A DNA stretch of 23,497 bases, from assembly GCF_001186125.1 (NCBI RefSeq), contig NW_014040339.1, positions 24,892 through 48,388 on the forward strand. Reading direction: 5' to 3'. The translations under genes were made by a program, and so were the position numbers. Positions 8,128 to 18,040 of the stretch are shown here, one piece after another. The first letter of the stretch is position 1; every line of letters begins with the position of its first letter. This DNA is from Sphaeroforma arctica JP610. Lineage: Eukaryota; Opisthokonta; Ichthyosporea; Ichthyophonida. Below the pieces are notes generated by a model. It was given only the letters and a program-made list of their open reading frames with translations. It was not told the DNA's origin and did not search any database.

Positions 8128-9507
8128 TTGCAAGAGTACGTTATTACGTTGGTGCATCAGACTTTAGCGCATGCTGGGGTAGATAGGACATGGGAGTTCC
8201 TGAAGGTTAAGTATGGACAGGAAGTGTTGCGTTCGCAGGTTGTGAAGGTTTTGAAGAGTTGTGTCGCGTGTCAGCAAGTTGAGGGGCTTCGTGGGACTAC
8301 AGGGTTGTTAATGCAGCCTGAGAGGCCGAAAGGGGTTGCAGTGTGTATAGGCATGTATCATTTGACCTTGCCAAGGACAGTTCACGGTTTCGAAGCTATA
8401 GTAGTGGCCATATATCATTTTTCGAGGATGGTGTGGTGTCGGCCATACACGCCGGAAGAGAAGAATACTAAAGGGGTATTAGAGTTTGTTCAACAACAAG
8501 TGCTGCCTTGGGGTACACCTAAGAAGGTAGTGATGGATGAGGTCGCTTCAGCAGATATGAAAAGTTTCTGGGCAGAGAGAGGTGCAGAATGCCATTACGT
8601 ATAAGTAAATAGGGATCAGGGTAATGGTAGGGCAGAGAGGGTCTTGCGTACGATTGTGGATTGGCTTGCTAAGAGCTTGCCGGTTGGGGAGGAAACCTTA
8701 TGGCCAGCATATATATATTCAGTCATATTGGCGTACAATGCGACAGTGAATTCGGCCACGGGTATCAGTCCATACTATCATATTACGGGCCGGCATTATA
8801 CGGGGCAGGTTGACAGAGTAATTCAGGCGAAGTTGTTAGAGGTGATAGGTTCTGAGCTTCTGAGTGAAGCTGCTGTGCGGGATAGATCGGTGGTCATTAG
8901 CGATGAAGTAGCGAAGGAGGCGCATGCAACGGCGGCAGACAAGAATATAAAGGAGGCACCAGATTGGCAGCCGGGGCAGTTGGTTTGGTATACTGGTATG
9001 TCGAAGGATAGTAAGTTGGCGAAAACCTATTTAGTGCGAGGCACGATTGTTATGAGGGAACATTTACAAGAGATGTACAAGGTCAGCATTAATGGTAAGG
9101 TTAAGTCAGTACATGTGGATCAGCTTAAGGTGAGGATAGAGGATCCGAAGCATGAGGCCAGTATTAGAATGCGTAGAAGGGAAGCTTGTTTGATCTGGCT
9201 CTACAATTATACTGGTGAAGGGGCAGCTAGTGTTACAGAACTTGATGAAATGGTGGCAGTAATGCGGTCAACAAAGATGGGGAGGACTTGGTTATATGCC
9301 ATGAATTCAGCTTTTGGTATATATGTTGAAACGATAGTCGATGCGGCGAAGCGAGGTGAGGGTAAGGGCGCGGAAGAAGATACTTTGGATTTGGCTATGA
9401 AGCATCACTTCCATAAGAACAGGTGGAACAGGTTGCAGATGTTCTTCCAGGTTGCGAGGTATCCGATTTTGCGGAAGAAGCAGTTGAGTAAATGGTTGAA
9501 TGAATGA
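8128..9507 (+). pseudogene. Element B: integrase with C-terminal extension
   Basis: The first part has an HHCC zinc-binding domain (H...H about 4 apart, then CVACQQ), then a DDE-type core. A C-terminal part containing WQPGQLVWYTGMS and VHVDQLKVRI resembles the integrase C-terminal barrel. From about 9150 the frame continues for some 115 further codons with charged and aromatic residues (for example NSAFGIYVETIVDAAKRGEG) that match no integrase domain I know. No chromodomain is seen. The region is broken. Confidence 0.7.
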
Positions 9508-9539
9508 ACTCGACACTATTGTCTTGTTCATTGGGGAGG

Positions 9540-10017
9540 TGTAATGTCAACAATGTTTACCTCCGATTTAAAACAATGTTGGTGTTGTAAGTACCGAACT
9601 GTTGGGTAATGTTCCTGGGCGTAAATAAGAGTGCGAGAACTTCTAAGTGTGGGCGATAACTTATAAGTGTGAAAGCTAATAGGTTCGAAAAGTTCTAAGT
9701 TGTATAGTGTGGTTTGTTGGCGAACGGCCGCGCAGGCTCGAAAGAAGAGGAGGTTGGTGTATGATTGGTGCTTTGCGAACCAAAGTGCGGGTAATGTGAG
9801 CTGGAGGTTGGCAGATGACGATATATGTTGAATGGACTTGTAGGCTCGAAATTAAGGAGATACACGATATGATTGGCGGCAGGATTCTTAAGGAAATCCT
9901 TCGGAAATAGTATAAATGTAGTAAACACATCAAAATACGATACTAAAATCTACTGAGTCTCCCTGAGGCTCAGTGCGGTGTATTTATTCTTATATTTAAT
10001 TGTCTACGTGGTCTACA
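9540..10017 (+). repeat. Probable 3' LTR of element B
   Basis: The sequence after the polypurine tract (TTGGGGAGG, 9531-9539) begins TGTAATG. At about 9910 it has a TATAAA, and it ends GTCTACA at 10017, which gives a TG...CA LTR of about 478 bp. With no 5' LTR in the window to compare, the right boundary is an estimate. Confidence 0.45.
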
Positions 10018-10481
10018 AATAATTCACCTCGTGTGAATTAATTGTAAACTAATTCTAACTCCACACTGATAGTGGTTTAAGGGGACTTTTACTACAGTGG
10101 AATAGACAAGGATTTAATGAGCGAGAAGGATGACTCATCGTGTGCCATCATAATTTAGTAATTAGGAGATGAAACTCTTTTCATAAATATCCGTTTGTTA
10201 ATAGAGAAAATCTTGTCTCACATAGCAATGTGATTAATGAATACAGCAGGCGCGTCGTTCATAATGGCACTTCTGACTGAGTTCACTTATTTCAGACTTA
10301 ACACTGTGCTCTTGGGTTTTACCAAGCGTTACTTAGTTTTGACTACATTTTAAGTGACCGAACTACTGTATTTATTACACTACGTTCTGTGAAGACTATA
10401 TTATATTAAGAATCAATTTAGTTATAGATAGGCAAGCAAGCGTGTTGTTGTCCATCGATTGATTTTAATCTGTGTTAAGGT
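10018..10481. other. Gene-free AT-rich spacer with a short hairpin
   Basis: I see no gene. A 7-bp inverted repeat with a 5-base loop (AATTCAC ... GTGAATT) lies at 10021-10039, directly after the element B LTR. The rest is AT-rich and without recognised structure. Confidence 0.5.
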
Positions 10482-11472
10482 GAAGACAGTATTTTTTAGA
10501 GACCCTACACCTGAGGATGAAGGAAATGCAGAAATCCACGTGACGCTGGCCCGTTTGATTTTGGAGGCTCAGCACTCGATTTCTACGTTCGATAAGGTCG
10601 AACAAAATCCGGAGTACATTTCTGATTAAGATGGACACTCGAGAACGCTGATGAATGTGCAGGAGGCTACGGAAATTATTCATCTCATTCGTGGACAACT
10701 TCGCCAACTTCGTAAATTCCCATTGGCGAATATTGAAGCGTCTACGGCCAATGACATGTTCTTTAGCGACAGGTAGCACCAACATCGCTACTATATTGGA
10801 CACCTCAACACCCCACACAGATAGAAACGATGTCGACTGGTCAGTTGCCTAACAGCATGGCGGACGATATAAAGCAACTCAGCCAAATGAAACAAAAAAT
10901 TGACGGCACGAAGCTGATACCTCAAGTGGCACCACACGATAATGTCCACGTTTCTCGCAGGGAGCGGATGTTGCAACACGTTCAAAATCGAGCACAAGAA
11001 ATTCCGGCACCTGATCAGATGCCGGCCGAGTTTTGTGGCTTGAATTATATCCAGGAATCGACAACTGTGGTGAAATCTCCTGGTAGATTTTTTTTTGGAA
11101 CCAGCGGATTTGCACTTGGCGATGGACACTCCTCAGAATCTGTCATCGTCGGCAAAACGCTTGTTTGATACATTTCACATAGCGGTGAAATTTTCACGAC
11201 AACATATTAATCAAGGTCAAGTAACAAAACGTTGATCGGTAATGTAAACCTTAAATCTACGGCCATGTCTCGGCAGGTTATCTCTCTCTCGCCAGCTAAC
11301 GTAATCATAGTAGGTTCTGATACACGAACTACATCCGTTCTTTTACAGAAACGTGATGAAATGCATGATATACACTAGCCCGGATCGATCAACGCTTTTT
11401 TTTTTCACGCCTATTAACCCGTACATCAAGGATGACACGTTCATCTTCCGGCGCATCTCTTTGTCTAAGTGA
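10482..11472 (+). pseudogene. Decayed unidentified gene X
   Basis: The plus strand holds several protein-like stretches in succession, including 10482-10629, 10830-11168 (112 codons from an ATG, MSTGQLPNSMADDIKQLSQM) and pieces up to about 11472. Composition is that of a soluble protein, with alternating hydrophobic and charged residues and no transposon motif. I do not recognise it. It converges tail to tail with block Y, only 70 bp away, a spacing common in compact viral genomes. It is broken and I treat it as a fossil, possibly viral. Confidence 0.35.
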
Positions 11473-11541
11473 CAAAATCCGGTATGTTTGACACTTAAGC
11501 TTAACCTTTGGCTGCACCTTGCACATATGTCTATGATAACC

Positions 11542-12570
11542 TCAAGTTCCAGTACAATCTGTGCACTCCACTACCAATTGTTTATACTTCACTGCGTATC
11601 TACCGTTACCATGTTCATTTGATTCGTGCTGGGTCATGTACCAGTTGCAAACTGCCTCGCTGCAGTTCTTAATCTTCTTATGCTTAGGAGGTAAGGCTGA
11701 CGGAGCAGACTTATTCACAGGGGATCCTCCAGTGTTGGACATTGTTCTTGTGTTCATCAGGACTTTGATTGTTTTTGTTCTGTCGGCCACCATTGTCACC
11801 AACTTTGCTTCACTTGTTACTACCCGCTGCGCAATGTGAGTCTCGACCAGTAACTGGTCCTTCATTCGTAAAGATACAATCTTCTTTTGAGATTGCCTCA
11901 ATTTTACCACCGAACTCGGACGCTTCGTAAAGGTCTGGTCTGGTCTCGAATGAAATTCGGACCAATGTATGTCCGCGAATTTCATGATGCCATAGGTAGG
12001 CTCTTCAATCAAAATCTCACATACCTTGTCTGAGTAAGATTGATGCATGTCTGCTTACAATACTTCCCGATCTTTGCTGTGAATGGCTGACCAGAAGATT
12101 GTCTGTACCCAGAGCACACACATGCTCAAGCTATCAGCGGACAATTTGTTAGTTTGGGCACGAGATAAGTTTGTGGCTAACTCTAACATGTAGCAAGACA
12201 CTGGCGTTCATTCGTCCGGATATACCATAATCGATACCAATAACTCCGGTCAAGGATCCGTCTAGAAAAACTGGGCGATCATCTCGCTTTGCTCCTTCCA
12301 CGTTTCAGCTGCGCAACAGTTACATTAGCCTTCCCCAACTTATTGCACTTATAAGATGATGGTTAAAACTCTGTTCTGCTGCCTCGTACCATAGGTCCTT
12401 ACAAAATTTGCAGTATGCATGGTTCGGAGCGAATTTCTTCAAAGATCTGGACAATTCTACCAACCCACTCGTGTCGATAGGGTCCTGTCGGTGTTTTCAA
12501 TCTAAATGATATGTAGTGGGCAACTTACCAATATACTTGGCAAACTTCTTACCCTCTACAGCCTTATCAT
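11542..12570 (-). pseudogene. Decayed gene Y with RuvC-fold nuclease-like motifs
   Basis: Minus-strand coding-like stretches include a 168-codon open part (11542-12048). Further upstream, near 12210-12265, lies TGVIGIDYGISGRMNASVLL, which resembles a RuvC-I strand with its catalytic Asp. About 75 codons downstream, ILIEEPTYGIMKFADIHW resembles a RuvC-II strand with its catalytic Glu. Upstream near 12410-12440 a Cys-x-x-Cys pair (YCKFCKD) may bind zinc. The spacing would suit either a poxvirus A22-like Holliday junction resolvase or a TnpB/Fanzor-type nuclease; the open C-terminal part ends with paired Cys but no clear RuvC-III. It is broken and identity is tentative. Confidence 0.3.
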
Positions 12571-12580
12571 TCTGAATCAC

Positions 12581-13569
12581 TCACAGTTCAGAATCAATCT
12601 TGGATTGGAAATGTGTAGCCAAAGTCAAGTATAGACTAGCTTTATTTAACTTACCATGATCCATCGCCAAGGTTGAAGCGGCCTCTGCGTGATTCATACG
12701 AGCTGTAATGTCAGCGATTTTTACATCCCTTGTTATTTGCTCAGAAATCAGTACTGTCCGATCGTTGCTAACCATGCAGTCACAAGTCCGTCTCGTCAGC
12801 TGGTCCTTTCAAACCCTTGACTTGATTGAGTCATGTTCTTGATTGAGTCATATTGGAGAAGAATTTATCCGAGATTCTTGCTGTGGATCATCATCATTAT
12901 GATCTGGAATGTCAGCTACCTCTTCGGGAATTGATTTCTGATGCTTCACTTCTGACGCCATAGGTGAATGCATCTGCAACGAATCTTTCTGAGGGTTGTG
13001 TGGTCCTTGTGTCTCGATGTATGATGACAACCTCAAACAACGAGGGTTTTCCTTGGTCTGACAACATCTCATATACCGGCACCGCATTGTGAAGGGTCGA
13101 GTCTTTCTATATTACCGTCGGGAAGCTCTTGAGGGCGTCCCGGATTGCATACCATGGCAATTTTGCGAAGTTCAAATCGGATTCCATCCCAAATACCTGA
13201 GCCAGTTTTTGCGAAATACTTTCTGACGAACTTTGCTATCCGGTATCTTAGCCTGTATGGAGAAGAAAAAAATGGTATTATTAAACAACCATTGTTTGGC
13301 GTACATATGGAAAAGGATTGAGATGCGTCTGGCGAAGGTTCCAAGCTCGCGCTGTTCTCTATTTGATTCATTCGCGATCGGCTTCATCATCTGCCCGGAT
13401 TGTTGCATCGTACGGATCTCTCAACACGAAATATCGTCTCCATGTTGGTCTTACAGGCCCTGGTTGGATATCTACGTAAGCCGAATCCAACTGGGGTCAC
13501 CTTTTTCATCGCTTGATTCTGGGCTGCTCTTCTGATCTTTCTCCAGCAGCGCCCTTGCAAGTGTATCAA
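12581..13569 (-). pseudogene. Decayed coding-like DNA, block Z
   Basis: Several short protein-like stretches lie on the minus strand, such as 12581-12775 (64 codons, DVKIADITARMNHAEAASTL) and the region 13100-13230 (LAQVFGMESDLNFAKLPWY). None matches a family I know. Near 13255-13280 the minus strand reads a pyrimidine tract ending in ACAG|G, a good splice acceptor, so part of the broken look could be introns of a host gene. I cannot decide between a host gene with introns and a decayed virus or transposon gene. Confidence 0.25.
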
Positions 13570-14200
13570 TGGAAAAAAGTCTTGGTCGTCACCAATGAAA
13601 CATTAGCTTTGTCCGAACCAATGAACTATCTTCACGCTCTCTATAAACGTATCGATGGTCAAAGTATGCTGGGATATTATTGAAATATCTATTAACATAA
13701 TCCTTGACTTATAGTGTGCTTCGAAAGAATTGATATACATTCTTTATACCACAAAATAGTTGAGAAATAAGTTACAATTTGTCGATCTATCACTAAACCA
13801 TTCGAATCTGTATGAGGAATGTTGCATACTGGGCATATTAATATATATGTATTTAAAGTAAGATGTGCCTTGTACTGATTATATATTATTATAGACTCGT
13901 AACAACATACTTTGAACGACTTTCTTTATCGAAATTTCTACCAAAGGATATTAGAGACAAGAACAATACACTGACAAATCAACAGTCGGAGCTCATGCTT
14001 CCGCGTCCTCGTAAATGGCACCACTCCAACAGCCCTCCCAGTATCAATGCGGACTCTCAGCGTGATCAAAATAATATCTCATGGCGCACAGCTCAATATG
14101 GGAGTCCGGCGGTATTGACAAGATCTAACTATTATAGTCGATTGGCTTCCTGTTTCGAACTACTTCGAGTCGACTTGGGAGTCACCAAGCAACGTCCAAA
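13570..14200. other. AT-rich region without recognised gene
   Basis: I see nothing that I can support. A frame at 13863-14243 is open for 126 codons, but its product is low in conserved features and the DNA is AT-rich, so it is probably chance. Confidence 0.4.
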
Positions 14201-14641
14201 ATGTCATCGTATTACAGAGGGCAATTTCATCTTTTACTTCTGAAAACTTATCTCACATTGTATGTTTCTGGGAAAGATGGAAACGATTTATATCGCTATG
14301 TATGTGTGTGTTTTGAGCGATGTATTCATCACCCACATCTAACCCACGCCGTCTACAGAGGGCAATTTCATCTTTTACTTCTGAAAACTTATCTCACATT
14401 GTATGTTTCTGGGAAAGATGGAAACGATTTATATCGCTATGTATGTGTGTGTTTTGAGCGATGTATTCATCACCCACATCTAACCCACGCCGTCTACAGT
14501 TATATTGTTACTAACTGTTCAGCGCAAGTATTAGTACAACAGGTCGGTAGGATTGCTTTACACACGAGGCTTGATTGCGACCGTCCTCGCGCACTTGACT
14601 GTGATTTTTTGTTTTATCATTATCCCAGTACTCCCTTTTAA
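14201..14641 (+). CDS. Hypothetical frame spanning the 141-bp duplication
   Basis: The frame has 146 codons from an ATG. Its middle 94 residues are the duplicated 47-residue unit, a Leu/Tyr/Cys/His-rich segment. No domain, no promoter and no neighbour supports expression. Its length is partly created by the duplication, so it is probably not a real gene. Confidence 0.12.
   Translation: MSSYYRGQFHLLLLKTYLTLYVSGKDGNDLYRYVCVCFERCIHHPHLTHAVYRGQFHLLLLKTYLTLYVSGKDGNDLYRYVCVCFERCIHHPHLTHAVYSYIVTNCSAQVLVQQVGRIALHTRLDCDRPRALDCDFLFYHYPSTPF
14213..14499. repeat. Perfect 141-bp tandem duplication
   Basis: Unit 14213-14353 is followed by an identical unit 14354-14494 and five bases of a third. The period of 141 is a multiple of three, so a frame open across it (14201-14641) stays open; that frame has no recognisable domain. 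Identity suggests a recent event. Confidence 0.9.
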
Positions 14642-14890
14642 TACGTAAATACAATTTGTATATATGCTTGATAGTTTTGGTTATCTATCACAACAAAAAT
14701 CAACCAGGTGGGAACCACTTGAACGTCCTCATTTAGCTGGTAGAAGTTCCACCGTATTTTGTACATGTGCATTTGAAGCGCCGTGATTTTGTTTTTTCGA
14801 AGGGATTGATAGTTTGGCACACAAATATACAACACAAAGTTGAGATTGAAAACTTGGATATTAATTATTAATTGCATAAGCATATCAAAG
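14500..14890. other. AT-rich spacer without recognised gene
   Basis: I see no gene or repeat beyond simple AT-rich sequence. A minus-strand frame at 14638-14883 (81 codons) has no recognised feature. Confidence 0.4.
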
Positions 14891-15143
14891 TGTGGTCGGA
14901 ATACACCCAGACGGAATTATTAGTGTTCAACCAGACAGGGTTATTTGTGTTATTTAAGTTTAGGTTATTTTAGTTTATAATATTAGAATCTGCAAACTTA
15001 GTTTGTACCGCTCAGGGTTTTAGATAGGCACATGTCTCAGAAATAGTTAGACTCTGAATTTAAAGTTTAATGAATAAAAGAACAACGTCTCCCTTTGAAC
15101 AGAGGGAGAACGTTGAGATACTGTTTTTCCACGTTTAACTACA
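14891..15143 (+). repeat. A-family LTR, copy A2 (solo LTR)
   Basis: TGTGGTCGG...ACTACA, about 253 bp, is a diverged copy of the A LTR. It keeps the R/U5 hairpin (15083-15115) and the bases after it. No polypurine tract precedes it and no element body follows, so it looks like a solo LTR. I see no clear target-site duplication. Confidence 0.7.
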
Positions 15144-15169
15144 AATGACCAAGATAGCACGCATATACT

Positions 15170-15188
15170 CCCCCCCCCCCCCCCCCCC
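15170..15188 (+). repeat. Run of 19 cytosines
   Basis: A homopolymer run lies 27 bp after the A2 LTR. Its exact length is uncertain in any sequencing data. Confidence 0.9.
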
Positions 15189-15821
15189 TAAAACGAAAGC
15201 AGCTATGTCTACCCCTCCTAGATCCTTCGCAAGTGATGATGATTGACTGTAACGTACAACCGTGATATAAGCATACGAGTATATATGATATGCATTCTAG
15301 AATATTGGACGCAACAAAACTATATAACTTGGAACAGCTAGATATGTGCTAACTGGAACTAAATATGTACACCCAATTCCTCCAGGCCCTCCCAATATAC
15401 TTCAATCGAGTAAGTATACTATGGGCGATACAACTGTAGCGTGTATTCTTTTTGCACACCATTGCGAGACCTCGGAGGTAGTCGGGAATTGTACAATTAT
15501 TTTTGTCTTTGTACTCTGGCGGTGCGAGTTTAGAAGTTCACGAGGGTTTATACAGCCACCTATATATAGTGAACTTATTTTCGATACTGTACTGCACGTA
15601 TTCAGAATTTTGATTCAAAGGCAGTCTCAAAGTTGCGAAAAAGAGCCTCTGCGAAGTCGATGTCACAGGTTATTGACGCAGTAGCGAACCGGTTGCTATT
15701 TTAAGTTTGGTAGGGTGCATGTCCCGAAAACCAATATCTAATTAGTTTCAATTTGTATATCAAAAAACCCCACCAAGCCAGAACAATCGATTGTTGACTG
15801 CCACTTCTTTACCTTGAACCG
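15189..15821. other. Spacer without recognised gene
   Basis: I see nothing I can support. A 112-codon frame (15346-15684) has no domain, no promoter and no neighbour to back it. Confidence 0.4.
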
Positions 15822-16050
15822 TGTAGTATTTAAACGCTGTATAACTGTATCTCAACGTTCTCCCTCCGTAGAGAGGGAGACGTTGTTCATTTATTAGTAA
15901 TTATAAAATTAGTGACTCTAAAAGTGAGTCATAAGTCATGTGCTGTAATAGTCAGCAAAAACCAAGTTTATCAGATTATTCTGATAAACTGTAAAAACTA
16001 TAATAACTAAAATAAACAACTAAAACCTAAGTACTTGTATTCTGACCACA
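15822..16050 (-). repeat. A-family LTR, copy A3 (3' LTR)
   Basis: A 229-bp LTR, inverted relative to A1 and about 94% identical to it by eye. A polypurine tract (16051-16067) precedes it in the sense direction. It carries the R/U5 hairpin at 15853-15885 and a perfect 11-bp stem with a 4-base loop at 15965-15990. Confidence 0.85.
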
Positions 16051-16129
16051 ACCACCCCCCCCAAACTGAAGTACTGACCGAAAAGCAGTGTGCCAGTTTT
16101 AGAGATAGTGAGGAATACCCAAGTAACTT

Positions 16130-16230
16130 AGTTGCTGGCATTTATCCTCTGAGAGCTAGAGCAGTGTGTTGGCAGTTATCCTCATGGAAGCTAGAGCAGT
16201 GTGCTGGCATTTAATCTCTGAGAGCTAGAG
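16130..16230 (-). repeat. A-family minisatellite, about three units
   Basis: Units of about 34 bp (GAGAGCTAGAG...GTGTGCTGGCA) lie between the chromodomain end and the polypurine tract of copy A3, as in A1. Confidence 0.8.
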
Positions 16231-16261
16231 GGCTCGACGATTACGGTTCGAGCACTCCGTC

Positions 16262-16960
16262 CTACCGAGTAGGCATATCTGAAGATAAGCGTTGGCGTTT
16301 ACGTGGCCGTGTCTGCAAGGCTTTCTGGTAGGCCGCGAAATCGTTGGCATCATCAAAAGCCTCCGATGTTTCCCACGTTGGATCGCCTTCACGCCATCGC
16401 ACCAAGTATTCCAATTTCCCTGTTTCATCATTAGTACGGTGTGTAATAATGTGGCAAAACTCAACACCTCCTTCTATCCACAATTCGTCGTTAAGTGGTG
16501 GGTCTGTGCGCCTATGTACTAACCGGAGGAGTTCCACTCGTACCGGTTTGTGATTGAATTCTGGAGGGGCGGATCCGTCTTTATTCGCTAACTCATATCG
16601 TTGTCCGACCCTGTCCTTCACCACATACGGCCCAAACAGTGGGCGTATTGTTTTAGTCGTTCTACCCTCCGATCGTACCATGACCACATCACCGTCGTCG
16701 AAATGTACCAAGTCATGAGCGTGCAGACGGTCAAATGTCTTCGTGAGTTTGCCTGTATACTTCTTGGTGACGTGGTGGAGTGTCGGCAGGATGGTATCCT
16801 GCAACTGGTCTAACCGTTGGGCCCAGGTGTTGTTCGTCATCGGCTGGGTGTCCAGTATCTCATCAGTGAAATCGGCAAATGGTACGTGACGGCGGCCAAA
16901 GTATACACTGAACAGCGCGCTCTTATGACGTTGGGATATCCGAAGGTTCTGATAGAGCAT
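16262..16960 (-). pseudogene. Copy A3: integrase C-terminus with chromodomain
   Basis: An open stretch of 232 codons holds the GPY/F module (IRPLFGPYVVKDRVGQRYEL). At 16316-16465 it carries a chromodomain (EYLVRWREGDPTWETSEAF, then a short helix DDANDFAAYQKAL). In chromoviruses this domain binds methylated histone tails and steers integration toward heterochromatin. A basic tail (RPRKRQR) follows. Confidence 0.85.
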
Positions 16961-17485
16961 CGTAAACGGAAGGCGTTGGTTATGTAGTAAGTAGTCGAGG
17001 ATACTGGAGAAGTTCCACCCGTACCGGTTTGTGATTGAATTCTGGAGGGTCGGATCCGTCTTTATTCGCTAACTCATATCGTTGTCCGACCCTGTCCTTC
17101 ACCACATACGGCCCAAACAGTGGGCGTATTGTTTTAGTCGTTCTACCCTCCGATCGTACCATAACCACATCACCTTCGTCGAAATGGACCAAGTCATGAG
17201 CGTGCAGGCGGTTAAATGTCTTCGTAAGTTTGCCCGTATACTCCTTGGTGACGTGGTGGAGTGTCGGCAGGATGGTATCCTGCAACTAATCTAACCGTTG
17301 GGCCCAGGTGTTGTTCGTCATCGGCTGGGTGTCCAGTATCTCATCAGTGAAGTCGGCAAATGGTACGTGACGGCGGCTAAAGTATACACTGAACAGCGCG
17401 CTCTTATGACGTTGGGATATCCGAAGGTTCTGATAGAGCATCGTAAACGGAAGGCGTTGGTTCTGAAGTAAGTAGTCGAGGATAC
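16525..17485 (-). repeat. 481-bp tandem duplication in the A3 integrase region
   Basis: About 16525-17004 and 17005-17485 are near-identical copies at an offset of 481 bp. Both end in GTAGTCGAGGATAC at the same place. The outer junction, at about 17485, directly abuts the LTR of copy A4. Confidence 0.85.
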
Positions 17486-17693
17486 CTGTATCTCAACGTA
17501 CTCCCCTCGTACAAGGGGAGACGTTGTTCATTTTTGAACTAAACCCTGTGACTATCATTTTGATCATGTGTTTTCCGTTAATCAGTTTTAACCTGATTGG
17601 ATAAACCCAGTTCAAAATGTAGTCTCTAACAAAATCCAAATATCAAATAAACCCTAATCCTAAATAAACCCTATCAGGTACTTCCTGACTACA
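17486..17693 (-). repeat. A-family LTR, copy A4 (3' LTR, incomplete)
   Basis: It starts TGTAGTCAGG after a polypurine tract (17694-17715). It resembles the other A LTRs but is more diverged and stops at the A3 duplication. The R/U5 hairpin is at 17494-17525. Confidence 0.7.
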
Positions 17694-17769
17694 ACCCCAC
17701 CCCCCCCCCCAAGCTGAAACACCACAAGTGTGCAAGCTTAAAAGATTGAAGGGATGCCCTGAAAGCGGC

Positions 17770-18040
17770 TACGTGCTGGCATTTATCCTCAGAGAGCTAG
17801 AGCATTGTGCTGGCATTTAACCTCAGAGAGCTAGAGGGCTGGCATTTATCCTCAGAGAGCTAGAGCATTGTGCTGGCATTTATCCTCAGAGAGCTAGAGC
17901 ATTGTACTGGCATTTATCCTCAGAGAACTAGAGCATTGTGCTGGCATTTATCCTCAGAGAGCTAGAGCATTGTGCTGGCATTTATCCTCAGAGAGATAGA
18001 GCATTGTGCTGGCATTTAACCTCGGAGAGCTAGAGGGCTC
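17770..18040 (-). repeat. A4 minisatellite block, 34-bp units
   Basis: About seven units of CTGGCATTTATCCTCAGAGAG...TTGTG lie directly upstream (in sense) of the polypurine tract. Confidence 0.9.

Larger units (their letters stand above)
5871..10017 (+). mobile_element. Ty3/gypsy retrotransposon B (fossil; pol and 3' LTR)
   Basis: A second family of Ty3/gypsy element, distinct from A in sequence and more AT-rich. In order it has aspartic protease, reverse transcriptase, RNase H, zinc-binding and core integrase, a C-terminal extension, a polypurine tract and a probable LTR. No gag and no 5' LTR are seen before 5871. The pol gene is broken in several places (about five or more), so the copy is inactive. 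No chromodomain is seen. Confidence 0.8.
15822..17485 (-). mobile_element. Ty3/gypsy chromovirus copy A3, 3' part (fossil)
   Basis: Read on the minus strand it has the end of integrase with its chromodomain, then minisatellite, polypurine tract and 3' LTR. The integrase part is present twice because of a 481-bp tandem duplication. Nothing upstream of the integrase C-terminus is present. The copy is broken. It lies nose to tail with copy A4. Confidence 0.8.

Noticed and set aside
9676-9933. Minus-strand frames in the element B LTR
   Set aside because: Short frames without domains inside a probable LTR; chance.
14885-15148. Target-site duplication around the solo LTR
   Set aside because: The 5 bases on each side (CAAAG and AATGA) do not match.
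15346-15684. 112-codon plus-strand frame
   Set aside because: No domain, no promoter and no conserved neighbour; composition fits chance in this region.
5550-16050. Terminal inverted repeats of a 10-kb DNA transposon
   Set aside because: The inverted repeats are LTRs next to polypurine tracts and integrase ends of two retrotransposon copies.
16240-16262. tRNA B-box-like GGTTCGAGCACTCC
   Set aside because: It is part of the end of the retroelement coding region, repeated in all copies, and no tRNA cloverleaf can be drawn around it.
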